64,000 nt of DNA, from positions 6,138,001-6,202,000 of the forward strand of contig NZ_CP125295.1 in NCBI RefSeq assembly GCF_030412785.1. Direction: 5' to 3'. A model generated the notes under the pieces. The model made no database searches, was not told where the DNA came from, and saw nothing but the letters and a program-made list of their open reading frames with translations. This document shows, piece by piece, positions 38,811 to 46,883 of the stretch (its first letter is position 1; every line of letters begins with the position of its first letter). The position numbers and the translations under genes are program-made. This DNA comes from Paraburkholderia sabiae (GTDB lineage Bacteria > Pseudomonadota > Gammaproteobacteria > Burkholderiales > Burkholderiaceae).

Positions 38811-38847
38811 AAGAAAAGCGCGTCGAGCCTTTTCAGCCGCGACGCGC
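38811..38847 (-). terminator. Intrinsic terminator after the oxalate/formate-like MFS gene
   Basis: On the minus strand GCGCGTCG (complement of 38840-38847) and CGACGCGC (38818-38825) form a perfect 8-bp stem with a 14-base loop, followed by TTTTCTT. It lies 29 bp past the stop of the minus-strand MFS gene. Confidence 0.75.
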
Positions 38848-38875
38848 CGTTTGCACCTTGAACCCGATTACGACG

Positions 38876-40159
38876 TCAGGCCGCCTGCGCCGCCACGCTC
38901 CGCTCGCCGCGATTGATCCGCAGCACGATGATCGACGCGACGATGCACAAACCGCCCGAAATCATCGACGCCACCGTGTACGTACCGAGGCTCGCGCGCA
39001 GCATGCCCGCGCCGAGCGCAGCGAACGCCGCGCCAAGCTGATGCCCTGCCACGACCCAGCCGAATACGACAGGCGCCGAGTCCTTGCCGTAGACATCCGT
39101 GGCAAGACGCACGGTCGGCGGAACGGTCGCGATCCAGTCGAGGCCGTAGAACACGGCGAACAGCGGCAAGCCGAAGAAATCGATGCCGAACGCGTGCGGG
39201 AGATAGATCAGCGACAAACCGCGCAGCCCGTAGTACCAGAACAGCAGCACGCGAGCGTTGAAGCGGTCCGACAGCCAGCCCGACAGCGTCGTGCCGAACA
39301 GATCGAAAATGCCCATCGCCGCGAGCAGCGACGCGCCCTGCACTTCCGTCATCCCGTAGTCGCCGCACATCGCGATCAGGTGCGTGCCGACGTAGCCGTT
39401 CGTGCTCGCGCCGCAAATGAAGAAGCTGAAGAACAGCAGCCAGAAATCGCGCGTCTTGCTCGCCATCGCGAGCGTGCCGAAGGCGATCGCGAGCGGGTTC
39501 TTGTTGCTCATGTCGGAGCGGATCGGCGCGTCGGCGGGTTCGCCGAACGGCCGCAGCGCCATATCGGCGGGACGCTCCGGCAGGAGGAACGCGACGAGCG
39601 GCAGCACGACGGCGGCGGCGATCGCGACCGTCCATACGACGGGCCGCCAGCCATGATGCTGCGCAATCGCCGCGAGCAGTGGCAGGAACACCAGCTGGCC
39701 CGTCGCCGAGCTGGCCGTCAGGATGCCCATCACCAGACCACGATGCGTGGTGAACCAGCGGTTCACCACCGTCGCCGACAGCGTCAGCGCCGCCACGCCC
39801 GTCGCGCCGCCGACCATCACGCCCCACACGAGGATCATCTGCCACGGATGCGTCATCAGCGACGACAGCCCGACGCCCGCCGCCATCGTGCCGAGCGCGA
39901 TGAGAATTGTCGGCCGCACGCCGAAACGCTGCATCGCCGCCGCCGCGAACGGTCCCATCAGCCCGTACAGCGCGATATTCACCGAAATCGCCAGCGAGAT
40001 CGTCGCGCGGCTCCAGCCGAAATCGTGTTCGAGCGGCACCATCATCACGCTCGGCGTCGCGCGTGTGCCGGCTGCGGCGAGCAGCACCAGAAACACCACT
40101 GCCACGGCCAGCCAGCCGTAGTGGAAGCGCCCACGAATCATTCTTGCTGCCCAGTTCAT
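38876..40159 (-). CDS. MFS transporter (monocarboxylate / oxalate-formate antiporter-like)
   Basis: This 427-residue protein has about 12 helices. It opens RGRFHYGWLAVAVVFLVLL, followed by TPSVMMVPLEHDFGWSRATIS, a pattern typical of the OFA/MCT branch of the MFS. Loop motifs are AAMQRFGVRPTILIALG and GWLSDRFNARVLLFWYYGLR. The start at 40159 is backed by GGAGAACCG; the frame remains open to 40297 but the extra residues cross the operator region. It is divergent from the TetR gene and is the likely target of that regulator. Substrate unknown (organic acid likely). Confidence 0.87.
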   Translation of the reverse strand: MNWAARMIRGRFHYGWLAVAVVFLVLLAAAGTRATPSVMMVPLEHDFGWSRATISLAISVNIALYGLMGPFAAAAMQRFGVRPTILIALGTMAAGVGLSSLMTHPWQMILVWGVMVGGATGVAALTLSATVVNRWFTTHRGLVMGILTASSATGQLVFLPLLAAIAQHHGWRPVVWTVAIAAAVVLPLVAFLLPERPADMALRPFGEPADAPIRSDMSNKNPLAIAFGTLAMASKTRDFWLLFFSFFICGASTNGYVGTHLIAMCGDYGMTEVQGASLLAAMGIFDLFGTTLSGWLSDRFNARVLLFWYYGLRGLSLIYLPHAFGIDFFGLPLFAVFYGLDWIATVPPTVRLATDVYGKDSAPVVFGWVVAGHQLGAAFAALGAGMLRASLGTYTVASMISGGLCIVASIIVLRINRGERSVAAQAA

Positions 40160-40237
40160 CGGTTCTCCAAGTTCTTTTTCGGCTGACGGACATCGCCCTG
40201 CGAGCCACGTCGGATTTTTACCAACTTCGTAAAAGAC

Positions 40238-40257
40238 TTGTGACTGACCTGTCACAA
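40238..40257. promoter_or_regulatory. 20-bp inverted repeat in the MFS/TetR divergent promoter
   Basis: TTGTGAC (40238-40244) and GTCACAA (40251-40257) are perfect inverted arms with a 6-bp spacer. It resembles a CRP-type site, but the TGTGA/TCACA spacing is 8 instead of 6, so CRP is not claimed. It lies between the MFS start and the TetR-type operator. On the minus strand TTGTGA could also be a -35 with TTTTAC as a -10. Confidence 0.4.
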
Positions 40258-40274
40258 TTGGTGTTGCGATCTTA

Positions 40275-40290
40275 GTTACCGGTCGGTAAC
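40275..40290. promoter_or_regulatory. TetR-type operator
   Basis: GTTACCG (40275-40281), GT, CGGTAAC (40284-40290) is a perfect 16-bp palindrome directly before the first ATG of the TetR gene. The form TTACCG-N2-CGGTAA is characteristic of operators of TetR-family repressors, usually bound by their own neighbour. It probably controls both the regulator and the divergent MFS gene. Confidence 0.68.
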
Positions 40291-40308
40291 ATGTCAAGAC
40301 ATCTCAAT

Positions 40309-40959
40309 ATGAACCCCAAGCCCAACATGGCTAATTCCGACACCGCCAAACCCGCCTCGAGCCGTCGCGCGCAGACGGCGGGCTCCGACGCGCAGCAGCA
40401 TCTGCTGCGCGCCGCCGCCGACCTGTTCTACAAGGAAGGCGTGCGCGCGGTGGGCGTCGATGCTGTCGTCGAGCGCGCGGGCGTCAACAAGATGAGCCTG
40501 TACCGGCAGTTCTCATCGAAAGACGATCTGGTCGTCGCGTACCTGGAACAGTCCGACGAGAACTTCTTCGCGCGCTTCGACGAAAGCCTCGCCAGGCATC
40601 CGGGCGAGCCGCGAAAACAGCTCGTCCAGTATTTCGACGATCTGGCCGGACGCGCGTCGAAGGAAGACTATCGCGGTTGCCCGTTCGTCAACGTGTCGGC
40701 CGAGTTTCCCGATCCGTCGCATCCGGCTCGCGTTTGCGTGCTGAACAACAAGACCAGGCTGATGCAGCGTCTGAACGATCTGTGCGCGGAAGCGGGCGCG
40801 CGCGATCCGGCCGAACTCGCGAACGGACTCGCGCTGCTGATCGAAGGCGTGTATGCGTCGAGCCAGACGTACGGCCCGGGTTGCGGACCGATCAAGGTTG
40901 CGCCGCGCGTCGCGGAGCAGCTGGTCGCACAGGCTTGCGGAGACGCGCCGGTAAAATAG
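40309..40959 (+). CDS. TetR/AcrR family transcriptional regulator
   Basis: The N-terminal helix-turn-helix (about residues 25-70) reads QQHLLRAAADLFYKEGVRAVGVD and VVERAGVNKMSLYRQFSSKDDL. The C-terminal half (EQSDENFFARF to CGPIKVAPRV) is the ligand domain and contains three Cys (CPFVNV, RVCVLNN, PGCGP). Starts are possible at 40291, 40309 and 40327 with no clear ribosome site; 40309 (216 residues) is a compromise, as 40291 abuts the operator. It is divergent from the MFS exporter/importer and likely autoregulated. Confidence 0.87.
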   Translation: MNPKPNMANSDTAKPASSRRAQTAGSDAQQHLLRAAADLFYKEGVRAVGVDAVVERAGVNKMSLYRQFSSKDDLVVAYLEQSDENFFARFDESLARHPGEPRKQLVQYFDDLAGRASKEDYRGCPFVNVSAEFPDPSHPARVCVLNNKTRLMQRLNDLCAEAGARDPAELANGLALLIEGVYASSQTYGPGCGPIKVAPRVAEQLVAQACGDAPVK

Positions 40960-40986
40960 CGGTTTCGTTTTTTTGCTGGCACCGCC

Positions 40987-41556
40987 ATGTCTTCGCCGTC
41001 CCCCGATTCCCACGCTGCCATTCTCGACGCCACGCGCCACTGGCTGACGCGCGCCGTCATCGGGCTGAATCTGTGTCCTTTCGCGAAGGCGGTGCACGTG
41101 AAGAATCAGATTCGCTACACGATCAGCGAGGCCGCCGACGTGGAAGGCGTCCTGACCGATCTGGAAACCGAGTTGCGTACGCTGATGGACGCCGATCCCG
41201 CCGACATCGACACGACGCTGCTGATCATCCCGCACGCACTCGGCGATTTTCTCGAGTACAACGACTGCCTGTTCTTCGCGGACCGGATGCTCAAGCAGTT
41301 GCGCCTGGAGGGCACGCTGCAGATCGCGAGCTTTCACCCGCAGTATCAGTTCGAAGGCAACGAGCCGGACGATATCGAGAACTACACGAATCGCGCGCCC
41401 TACCCGATCCTTCACCTGTTGCGGGAAGCGAGCATCGAGCGCGCAGTCGACGCCTTCCCCGACGCCGCCGACATCTACGAGCGCAACGAAGCAACGATGC
41501 GGCGCCTCGGTCTCGAAGGCTGGCGCCAATGGATGAGCGAGCCGGCCAAAGACTGA
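40987..41556 (+). CDS. DUF1415 family protein
   Basis: This 189-residue protein matches the DUF1415 pattern: TRHWLTRAVIGLNLCPFAKAVHV near the start, DTTLLIIPHAL, DYLEF-like FLEYNDCLFFAD, ASFHPQYQFEG, and NRAPYPILHLLREASIERAV. The function is not known. It begins 28 bp after the TetR stop on the same strand and might share its transcript. Two invariant-looking Cys (CPF and DCL) are present. Confidence 0.88.
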   Translation: MSSPSPDSHAAILDATRHWLTRAVIGLNLCPFAKAVHVKNQIRYTISEAADVEGVLTDLETELRTLMDADPADIDTTLLIIPHALGDFLEYNDCLFFADRMLKQLRLEGTLQIASFHPQYQFEGNEPDDIENYTNRAPYPILHLLREASIERAVDAFPDAADIYERNEATMRRLGLEGWRQWMSEPAKD

Positions 41557-41569
41557 GCCGGCCGAGTTT

Positions 41570-42406
41570 CTAAGTTAAAGCCTCGGCGTAGAAGCGCTCG
41601 CGCAACTCTGTGATGCCGAGCGTCTCCAGCACTTCATTGAGCCGCTCGGTGGGACGCCGACGCGGCAAATCTTTATAGGTCGCGATGATGAGTTCGTTCT
41701 TCATCGAATGCTCCCAGCCGACCAGTTCCGTCACGTTGACCTGATACCCGTGCGCTTCCAGTTGCAGGCAGCGCAGCACATTCGTGATCTGGCTGCCGAA
41801 CTCGCGCGTATGCAGCGGATGCCGCCAGATTTCCGTCAGCGCGCTGCCGAGCGACTTGCCCTTGTTCTTGCGCAGCACGCCCGCCACCTCCGCCTGACAG
41901 CACGGCACGACGACGATGTATTTCGCATGTTTTTCGAGCGCGAAGCGGATTGCATCGTCGGTGGCCGTGTTGCACGCGTGCAAAGCGGTGACGATGTCGA
42001 TGTTCGGCGGAAGTTTGTCCGACGAAATCGACTCGGCTACAGAAAGATTAAGAAACGACATACCCTTGAAGCCGAGGCGCTCCGCAAGCTCCTCCGACTT
42101 CGACACGAGTTCCTCGCGCGTCTCAATGCCGAAGATATGCGAGTTATCGCGCAGTTCCTTGAAGAACAGGTCGTAGAGAATAAAGCCGAGGTAGGACTTG
42201 CCCGCGCCGTGATCGACGAGGGTCAGTTCACCTTTCGTCTCTTTCAGGTCTTGGAGCAGCGGCTCGATGAACTGGAACAGGTGATAGACCTGCTTGAGCT
42301 TGCGGCGGCTGTCCTGGTTCATCTTGCCGTCGCGCGTCAGGATATGGAGCTCTTTCAGCAGTTCGACGGATTGATTAGGACGGACTTCGTAGGTTTTGCT
42401 GGACAT
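41570..42406 (-). CDS. SAM-dependent methyltransferase, METTL25/RRNAD1-like
   Basis: This protein of 278 residues has a Rossmann methyltransferase core: ELTLVDHGAGKSYLGFILYD (motif I), FGIETREELVSKSEELAERLG, and IVTALHACNTATDDAIRFALE, then VVVPCCQAEV. The HAC and CCQ elements resemble the METTL25/RRNAD1 group. Target unknown (rRNA or protein). No operon partner is evident: its neighbour, DUF1415, converges with a gap of 13 bp. Confidence 0.8.
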   Translation of the reverse strand: MSSKTYEVRPNQSVELLKELHILTRDGKMNQDSRRKLKQVYHLFQFIEPLLQDLKETKGELTLVDHGAGKSYLGFILYDLFFKELRDNSHIFGIETREELVSKSEELAERLGFKGMSFLNLSVAESISSDKLPPNIDIVTALHACNTATDDAIRFALEKHAKYIVVVPCCQAEVAGVLRKNKGKSLGSALTEIWRHPLHTREFGSQITNVLRCLQLEAHGYQVNVTELVGWEHSMKNELIIATYKDLPRRRPTERLNEVLETLGITELRERFYAEALT

Positions 42407-42798
42407 CGAATGAGCGCGCCACCGATTGCATCGCGAACGTGCGTCAGGTGACGGAAGAAGGGAAAAGTGTCTGTCAGTTTACCCAAAGCGCGAAGAGATC
42501 GTCCCGATTCTTCCGCGTCGACGGCGACACCGACCCTCGTCTGGAACGTTTCATGCATGAAAACGTCCGATTTTCGAGTCGGCTGGAACGCGTGTCGCAT
42601 GGCAGTCGTCCGTTGCAAGCCCGGAACAGTCTGACGGCTTGCACGATGCATAACGAAAGACAAGCTACCGGTTGCTGCAGCGTCGAATGACGCCGGTACG
42701 CATAGGGGAGGTCGGACCGGAACACCGGTTCGAACGTAACGTAACCTGAAGCGCACCGGGACTGAAACGAAGCGCGCTCAGATCTGATGAGGCGGCAA
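42407..42798. other. Intergenic region with a short palindrome
   Basis: This 392-bp gap separates divergent genes. A 14-bp perfect palindrome, TTTCATGCATGAAA, lies at 42549-42562 inside a wider near-symmetry (AACG ... CGT). AACGTAACGTAAC at 42733-42745 is a tandem repeat near the expected promoter of the next gene. Short open frames on both strands have no supporting features and are treated as noise. Confidence 0.45.
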
Positions 42799-43119
42799 AT
42801 GGATACGACACCCAACGGAAACGCCGAGCAGAAGTTTCAGGAGCTCATGGCGAAGCTGCTGGCCACGCCCGAGTGGACGGAAAAGCAGCAGCTGGAACTC
42901 GAAATGGCGCGCGACATCTCGGTCGAGATGCTGCGGCTCGCGGAAGCCATGCGCGACGGCAGCGTCGACATGGAGACGTGCCTCACCCTGCTCAAATACG
43001 CGAAAGTGCTGGACTTCGTGATGACGACACTCGCATCACGCCGCGACATCAAACCCCAGACACTGCGCGTGATCTTCAAACTGGCCGGACTCAAGGTCGA
43101 CGAAGCCTATCCGGGCTGA
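42799..43119 (+). CDS. Conserved hypothetical protein, 106 residues
   Basis: The product is small, soluble and mostly helical by composition, with no signal peptide or membrane segment. It starts MDTTPNGNAEQKFQELMAKL, has a Glu/Met/Leu-rich centre (QLELEMARDISVEMLRLAEAMRDG) and ends VIFKLAGLKVDEAYPG. The ATG at 42799 is chosen because GAGGCGG precedes it; the ATG at 42787 has none. I recognise no family. Third codon positions are GC-rich, which supports a real gene. The following DUF1059-like gene is convergent. Confidence 0.72.
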   Translation: MDTTPNGNAEQKFQELMAKLLATPEWTEKQQLELEMARDISVEMLRLAEAMRDGSVDMETCLTLLKYAKVLDFVMTTLASRRDIKPQTLRVIFKLAGLKVDEAYPG

Positions 43120-43215
43120 GTTCGCGATGGACGGCGCGGGCACGCTCGCGCCGTCCGGTCTGCTGTTCCACCGTTGTTCGTCGCGGCTCGGGTTGCCGCT
43201 CGTGCGCATCGATCG

Positions 43216-43425
43216 TCACGCTGCGGCGGGCGCGAGCGGCGGCGTGCCGTCGTGGAACATCGACCTCAACTGGCTGCGCAGTTCGGGCGAATCGCTGTGT
43301 TTGTGCGCCTGAATCGCGTGCGCGACGGCGGCTTCGAGCAGTTCATTTTCCGAATCGGCGCACAGCGCGACGGTGCAGTTGATGTCGCTCGGGCATTCGC
43401 GGCAATCGATGTATTTGCGGCCCAT
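43216..43425 (-). CDS. DUF1059-like small protein
   Basis: This 69-residue protein starts MGRKYIDCRECPSDINCTVA and has four Cys (8, 11, 17, 22), then a helix with AAVAHAIQAHKHSDSPEL. The pattern CR-C ... LLEAAVAHAI-H is that of DUF1059, a small family of unknown function. A GAGGAG site lies seven bases before the ATG. The C-terminal 12 residues (FHDGTPPLAPAAA) are disordered. Metal binding by the Cys cluster is possible but not shown. Confidence 0.75.
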   Translation of the reverse strand: MGRKYIDCRECPSDINCTVALCADSENELLEAAVAHAIQAHKHSDSPELRSQLRSMFHDGTPPLAPAAA

Positions 43426-43747
43426 GACAGACTCCTCAGATCAAAGCGTCGCGCGCAACGCGTGCGCCGGCGTGACCCCGGCGAGTTCTTCGCAAGGCCT
43501 CGGGCAGCGGCGGGATGCGTGAGTTGTGCGCGGCAGGGCGGCGCGACAAGCGCCGGGGAAGCAAGGTGGGTGAGAAAAGTATAGGTCGGGTTCTAAGTCG
43601 GGTAGCTGTCGTCGCCTGATCGCGATTGGCCGGCCGGCACGTTCGTTTGCCCCGGTTTGCTTCGTTTGCCCAGCTTCCAGGCCGGTGGGACAATACCGGC
43701 CTTCGCGCCGAGCGCGCTTCACCGCCATTCACTTCCGCTTCTCATCG
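43426..43747. promoter_or_regulatory. Intergenic region with palindrome and direct repeat before the broken flavoprotein gene
   Basis: AGGCCGGT (43679-43686) and ACCGGCCT (43695-43702) are perfect 8-bp inverted arms around GGGACAAT. GACAAT (43689-43694) could be a -10 with TTGCCC (43666-43671, 17-bp spacing) as -35. TTCGTTTGCCC is directly repeated at 43642-43652 and 43661-43671, overlapping that -35. The remaining 43426-43640 is featureless. Confidence 0.45.
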
Positions 43748-44904
43748 ATGTCGAACTCGCCCGATCACATCACGCGTCACGTCCGCGTAGCCGTCATCGG
43801 CGGCGGCCCGGCGGGGCTGATGGCCGCCGAAGCGCTGGCTCGCGGCGGCGTGCGCGTCGACGTGTACGACGCGATGCCGTCCGTTGGCCGCAAGTTTCTG
43901 ATGGCGGGCAAAGGCGGCATGAATATCACGCACTCGGAGCCCATCGAGCCGTTTCTCGGCCGTTACGGCAAGCGGCGCGCCGACATCGCGCCGCTGCTCG
44001 ATGTGCTCGGGCCGGACGCGCTGCGCCGATGGCTCGACGAGTTGGGGGTCGCGACGTTTGTCGGCAGCTCGGGCCGCGTGTTTCCGACCGACATGAAAGC
44101 TGCGCCGATGTTGCGCGCGTGGCTGCATCGGTTGCGCGAAGCGGGCGTGCAGTTTCATATGCGGCACAAGTGGATCGGTTGGAGCGCGTCCGCCTCACCT
44201 GACATGCATGGCTTGCGTTTCGCGACGCCCGACGGCGAGCGCGATGTGACGGCAAACGCCGTCGTGTTCGCGCTGGGCGGCGGCAGCTGGGCGCGTCTCG
44301 GCTCCGATGCGGCGTGGGTTCCGCTGATGCAGCAGCGCGACATTCCCATCGCGCCGCTCCTACCGACGAACTGCGGCTTCGACGCCGACTGGACCGCCTA
44401 TTTCCGCGAACGTTACGCGGGCCAGCCCGTGAAGCCGGTTTCGATGTCCGTCGAAGGCGCGGACGGGACGGTCCAGCATCGACAAGGTGAGTTCGTCGTA
44501 ACGTCGACGGGGATCGAAGGAAGTCTCGTGTACGCGATGTCCGCGACCATCCGCGATCGCATCTGCACAGCCGGATCGGTATCACGGGCGTGAAGCTTGG
44601 CCTGCTGCACGAATGCGTGTCGAAGGACGATTTCACCGACGCCGAGAAGCTTGCGCAAGCGATCAAGTCCTTGCCGTTGCGGCTGACGCGCGCCCGTCCC
44701 ATCGATGAAGCCATCAGCAGCGCGGGCGGCATTCCGTTCGAAGCGCTCGATAGCGCGTTGATGGTCCGCCAGTTGCCCGGCGTGTTCTGCGCGGGCGAAA
44801 TGCTCGACTGGGAAGCGCCGACGGGCGGCTATCTGCTGACCGCGTGCTTTGCCAGCGGCCTCGTGGCCGGCAGCGGCGCGCTAGCCTACGTTCAGAAGGC
44901 CTGA
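43748..44904 (+). pseudogene. NAD(P)/FAD-dependent oxidoreductase (BaiN/TIGR03862-like), frameshifted by an internal deletion
   Basis: The first frame (43748-44593) has the FAD motif VAVIGGGPAGLMAAEALARGG, the GRKFLMAGKGGMN motif and LGGGSWARLGSD, then goes out of frame after ATIRD and stops. The second frame (through 44904) resumes with HLHSRIGITGVKLGLLHEC and holds the C-terminal FAD motif PGVFCAGEMLDWEAPTGGYLL. About 40 residues of the family's middle-late region are missing at the joint (near 44550-44575). TCGCATC there fits both flanks, suggesting a microhomology deletion not divisible by three. Both halves look otherwise intact, so decay is recent, or it is an assembly error. Confidence 0.78.
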
Positions 44905-44920
44905 CCCGAGCCCTCACTCG

Positions 44921-46045
44921 TCATTTGGCCTTGAGCCGCCATAACGACGTGATTTCGGCCACGCGAGCCGCGTGCAGCGGATCGGAAGCGTCGCTCGCTT
45001 TCGGATGACGCGGCTTGATGTCCTCTCTTCCCACAATCCGCAAACCCGCCTTGTCGATCGCGGCGAGCAGCCAGTCGTGCGTCCGCATGCCGAGATGCTC
45101 CGCGAAATCCGACAGGATCAGCCAGCCTTCCCCGCCCGGTTCGAGATGCTCGGCGAGTCCGCTCAGAAAGCCGAGCAGCATGCGGCTTTCGTAGTCGTAC
45201 ACGGCGTTTTCGATCGGCGAGGCGGGACGCACCGGCAACCACGGCGGATTGCACACGACGAGCGGCGCGCGGCCATCGGGAAACAGGTCGGCAGCGATCA
45301 GATCGACCTGTTGATCGTAGCCGAGCCGTGTGAGGTTTTCTCTCGCGCACGCGAGCGCGCGCGGATCCTGATCCGTCGCGACGATGCGCTTGACGCCCCG
45401 CTTTGCCAGAACCGCCGACAGCACGCCCGTCCCGACGCCGATATCGAACGCCAGTTCCTGCGTCGGCAACGGTGTCCGCGCGACGAGATCCACGTACTCG
45501 CCTCGCACGGGCGAAAACACGCCGTAGTGCGGATGGATGCGCTCGTCCAGCGCCGGAATCTCGACGCCCTTCTTCCGCCATTCATGCGCGCCGATCAGAC
45601 CGAGCAGTTCGCGCAGCGAGACCACGGACGCTTCCTGCGTCGGCGGCCCGTAGACCTCTTCGCAAGCCTGCTGGACATCCGGCGCGCGGCGCAACGGAAT
45701 CGTGTAGTCGCCCTCGAGCGGAATCAGCAGCATCCCGAGCGTGCGCGCGCGTTGCGACTGCGCCTGCCGGTGAAGATTGAACGCATCGAGCGGATTGGCC
45801 GCCTGCTTGCGCGGCTTGCGTTCGAGACGACGGGTCATCGCCTGCAACAGTTGACGCGCGTTCTGGAAATCGCCGCGCCACAGGAGCGCCGTGCCTTCGC
45901 AGGCGAGGCGATAGGCGGCATCGGCCGTCGTGCGGTCGTCGGCGATCACGACGCGCTTCGCGGGCGGGACGGCGGCTTCCGAGCGCCAGCGGGCTGAATG
46001 TGGGCCGTCGGCTTCGGGCCAGGTGAGGGTGGGATGGTCGGTCAT
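44921..46045 (-). CDS. Class I SAM-dependent methyltransferase (RsmC/PrmC-like, N6-type)
   Basis: This 374-residue protein has an N-terminal domain (1-190) of unassigned fold and a C-terminal methyltransferase domain: LAFDIGVGTGVLSAVLAKRG (motif I), VATDQDPRALACARENL, and the catalytic NPPW in LVVCNPPWLPV, which marks N-methylation of an amide or base. HPHYGVFSPVRGEYVDLVA precedes it. The target could be rRNA or protein. The start at 46045 gives MTDHPTLTW; the open frame extends to 46204 but over the tRNA terminator region. Confidence 0.82.
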   Translation of the reverse strand: MTDHPTLTWPEADGPHSARWRSEAAVPPAKRVVIADDRTTADAAYRLACEGTALLWRGDFQNARQLLQAMTRRLERKPRKQAANPLDAFNLHRQAQSQRARTLGMLLIPLEGDYTIPLRRAPDVQQACEEVYGPPTQEASVVSLRELLGLIGAHEWRKKGVEIPALDERIHPHYGVFSPVRGEYVDLVARTPLPTQELAFDIGVGTGVLSAVLAKRGVKRIVATDQDPRALACARENLTRLGYDQQVDLIAADLFPDGRAPLVVCNPPWLPVRPASPIENAVYDYESRMLLGFLSGLAEHLEPGGEGWLILSDFAEHLGMRTHDWLLAAIDKAGLRIVGREDIKPRHPKASDASDPLHAARVAEITSLWRLKAK

Positions 46046-46192
46046 GAGTGCGGTGTGTGACGCGAAAAACGGTGCACGGATGCGTGCACCGCGTGGACTT
46101 CGCTTCGATGTTCGTATTGTATTGAACGTTCCAGCGACGCCGCGCTTAGACGCTCGCAACGCTTCGCCCGGAGCGCGCGGCGCCGCAAAAGC

Positions 46193-46226
46193 AAAACGGG
46201 CCACGCGTTACCGCGTGGCCCGTTTC
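46193..46226. terminator. Intrinsic terminator after tRNA-Thr
   Basis: AAACGGGCCACGCG (46194-46207) and CGCGTGGCCCGTTT (46212-46225) form a perfect 14-bp stem around TTAC. On the minus strand it ends the tRNA transcript eight bases past the CCA end, with a short T-run. Confidence 0.9.
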
Positions 46227-46233
46227 TGACTAC

Positions 46234-46309
46234 TGGTGCCGGCTGCAGGACTCGAACCCGCCACCTCATGATTACAAGTCAAGCGCTCTACCTGATGAGC
46301 TAAGCCGGC
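46234..46309 (-). tRNA. tRNA-Thr (anticodon UGU)
   Basis: Read on the minus strand, 76 bases fold as a full cloverleaf: acceptor GCCGGCT/AGCCGGC, D-arm GCTC...GAGC, anticodon loop CTTGTAA with anticodon TGT at positions 34-36 (46276-46274), and T-loop TTCGAGT with a GCGGG/CCTGC stem. CCA is encoded. It reads ACA and, by wobble, other Thr codons. It lies 19 bp after the sspB stop, with its own terminator, so it may be processed from the sspAB transcript. Confidence 0.96.
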
Positions 46310-46328
46310 CTGAGTGCGCGATTCTACT

Positions 46329-46808
46329 TCATTTCACGACTTTGAGGTGGGCTCGTCCGCCACCTTTCGTGCCGTCGTCGTCGGGCGTCGGATCCTTGTC
46401 GGTTTCGCCGACCTTCTCCGCCGCCGGCGCCGCTTCCGCAGGCGCTTCTTCGATCACGGCTTCATCGTCCTCGGAATCCGTCGCCTCGCCGCCCGCCGAC
46501 TCGACCGGGAACGCCATACCCTGACCGTTCTCGCGCGCGTAAATGGCGAGCACGTTGTTCACAGGCACCTCGATCTTGTGCGACTTGCCCGAGAAGCGCG
46601 CGTGAAACTCGATCCACTCGTTGCCCATCTGCAGCTGGCTGGTCGCCTCGAAGCTGATGTTCAACACGATCTCGTTGTCGCGCACGAACTGGCGCGGCAC
46701 GCGCGTCTGGTTGTCGACACGCACCGCGATATGCGGCGTATAGCCGTTATCGGTACACCATTCGTACAGCGCGCGCAGCAGGTACGGCTTCGTGGAAATC
46801 TCTTGCAT
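46329..46808 (-). CDS. sspB: ClpXP protease specificity-enhancing factor SspB
   Basis: SspB (159 residues) tethers SsrA-tagged proteins and other substrates to ClpX. The N-terminal domain (1-110) opens STKPYLLRALYEWCTDNGYTPHIAV and includes the substrate groove; an acidic Ala/Glu-rich linker (about 112-145) leads to the short C-terminal ClpX-binding tail RAHLKVVK. The start at 46808 gives MQEISTKPY; 19 upstream residues in frame are unconserved. It forms a unit with sspA 75 bp upstream, as in other gamma- and betaproteobacteria. Confidence 0.94.
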   Translation of the reverse strand: MQEISTKPYLLRALYEWCTDNGYTPHIAVRVDNQTRVPRQFVRDNEIVLNISFEATSQLQMGNEWIEFHARFSGKSHKIEVPVNNVLAIYARENGQGMAFPVESAGGEATDSEDDEAVIEEAPAEAAPAAEKVGETDKDPTPDDDGTKGGGRAHLKVVK

Positions 46809-46883
46809 CAACTGTCCTCGTGCCGGGCTGGCGCGCGAACCAGAACGGAACGCCGCGCGCCGCACCCGAAGCCAATCTCAAAC

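Noticed and set aside
40238..40257. CRP site in the MFS/TetR intergenic region
   Set aside because: TGTGA and TCACA are 8 bp apart, not 6, so the CRP label does not fit; the dyad is kept only as an unassigned repeat.
46234..46309. tRNA-Thr as an integration site for a mobile element
   Set aside because: No integrase, direct repeat of the tRNA 3' end or atypical DNA is adjacent.
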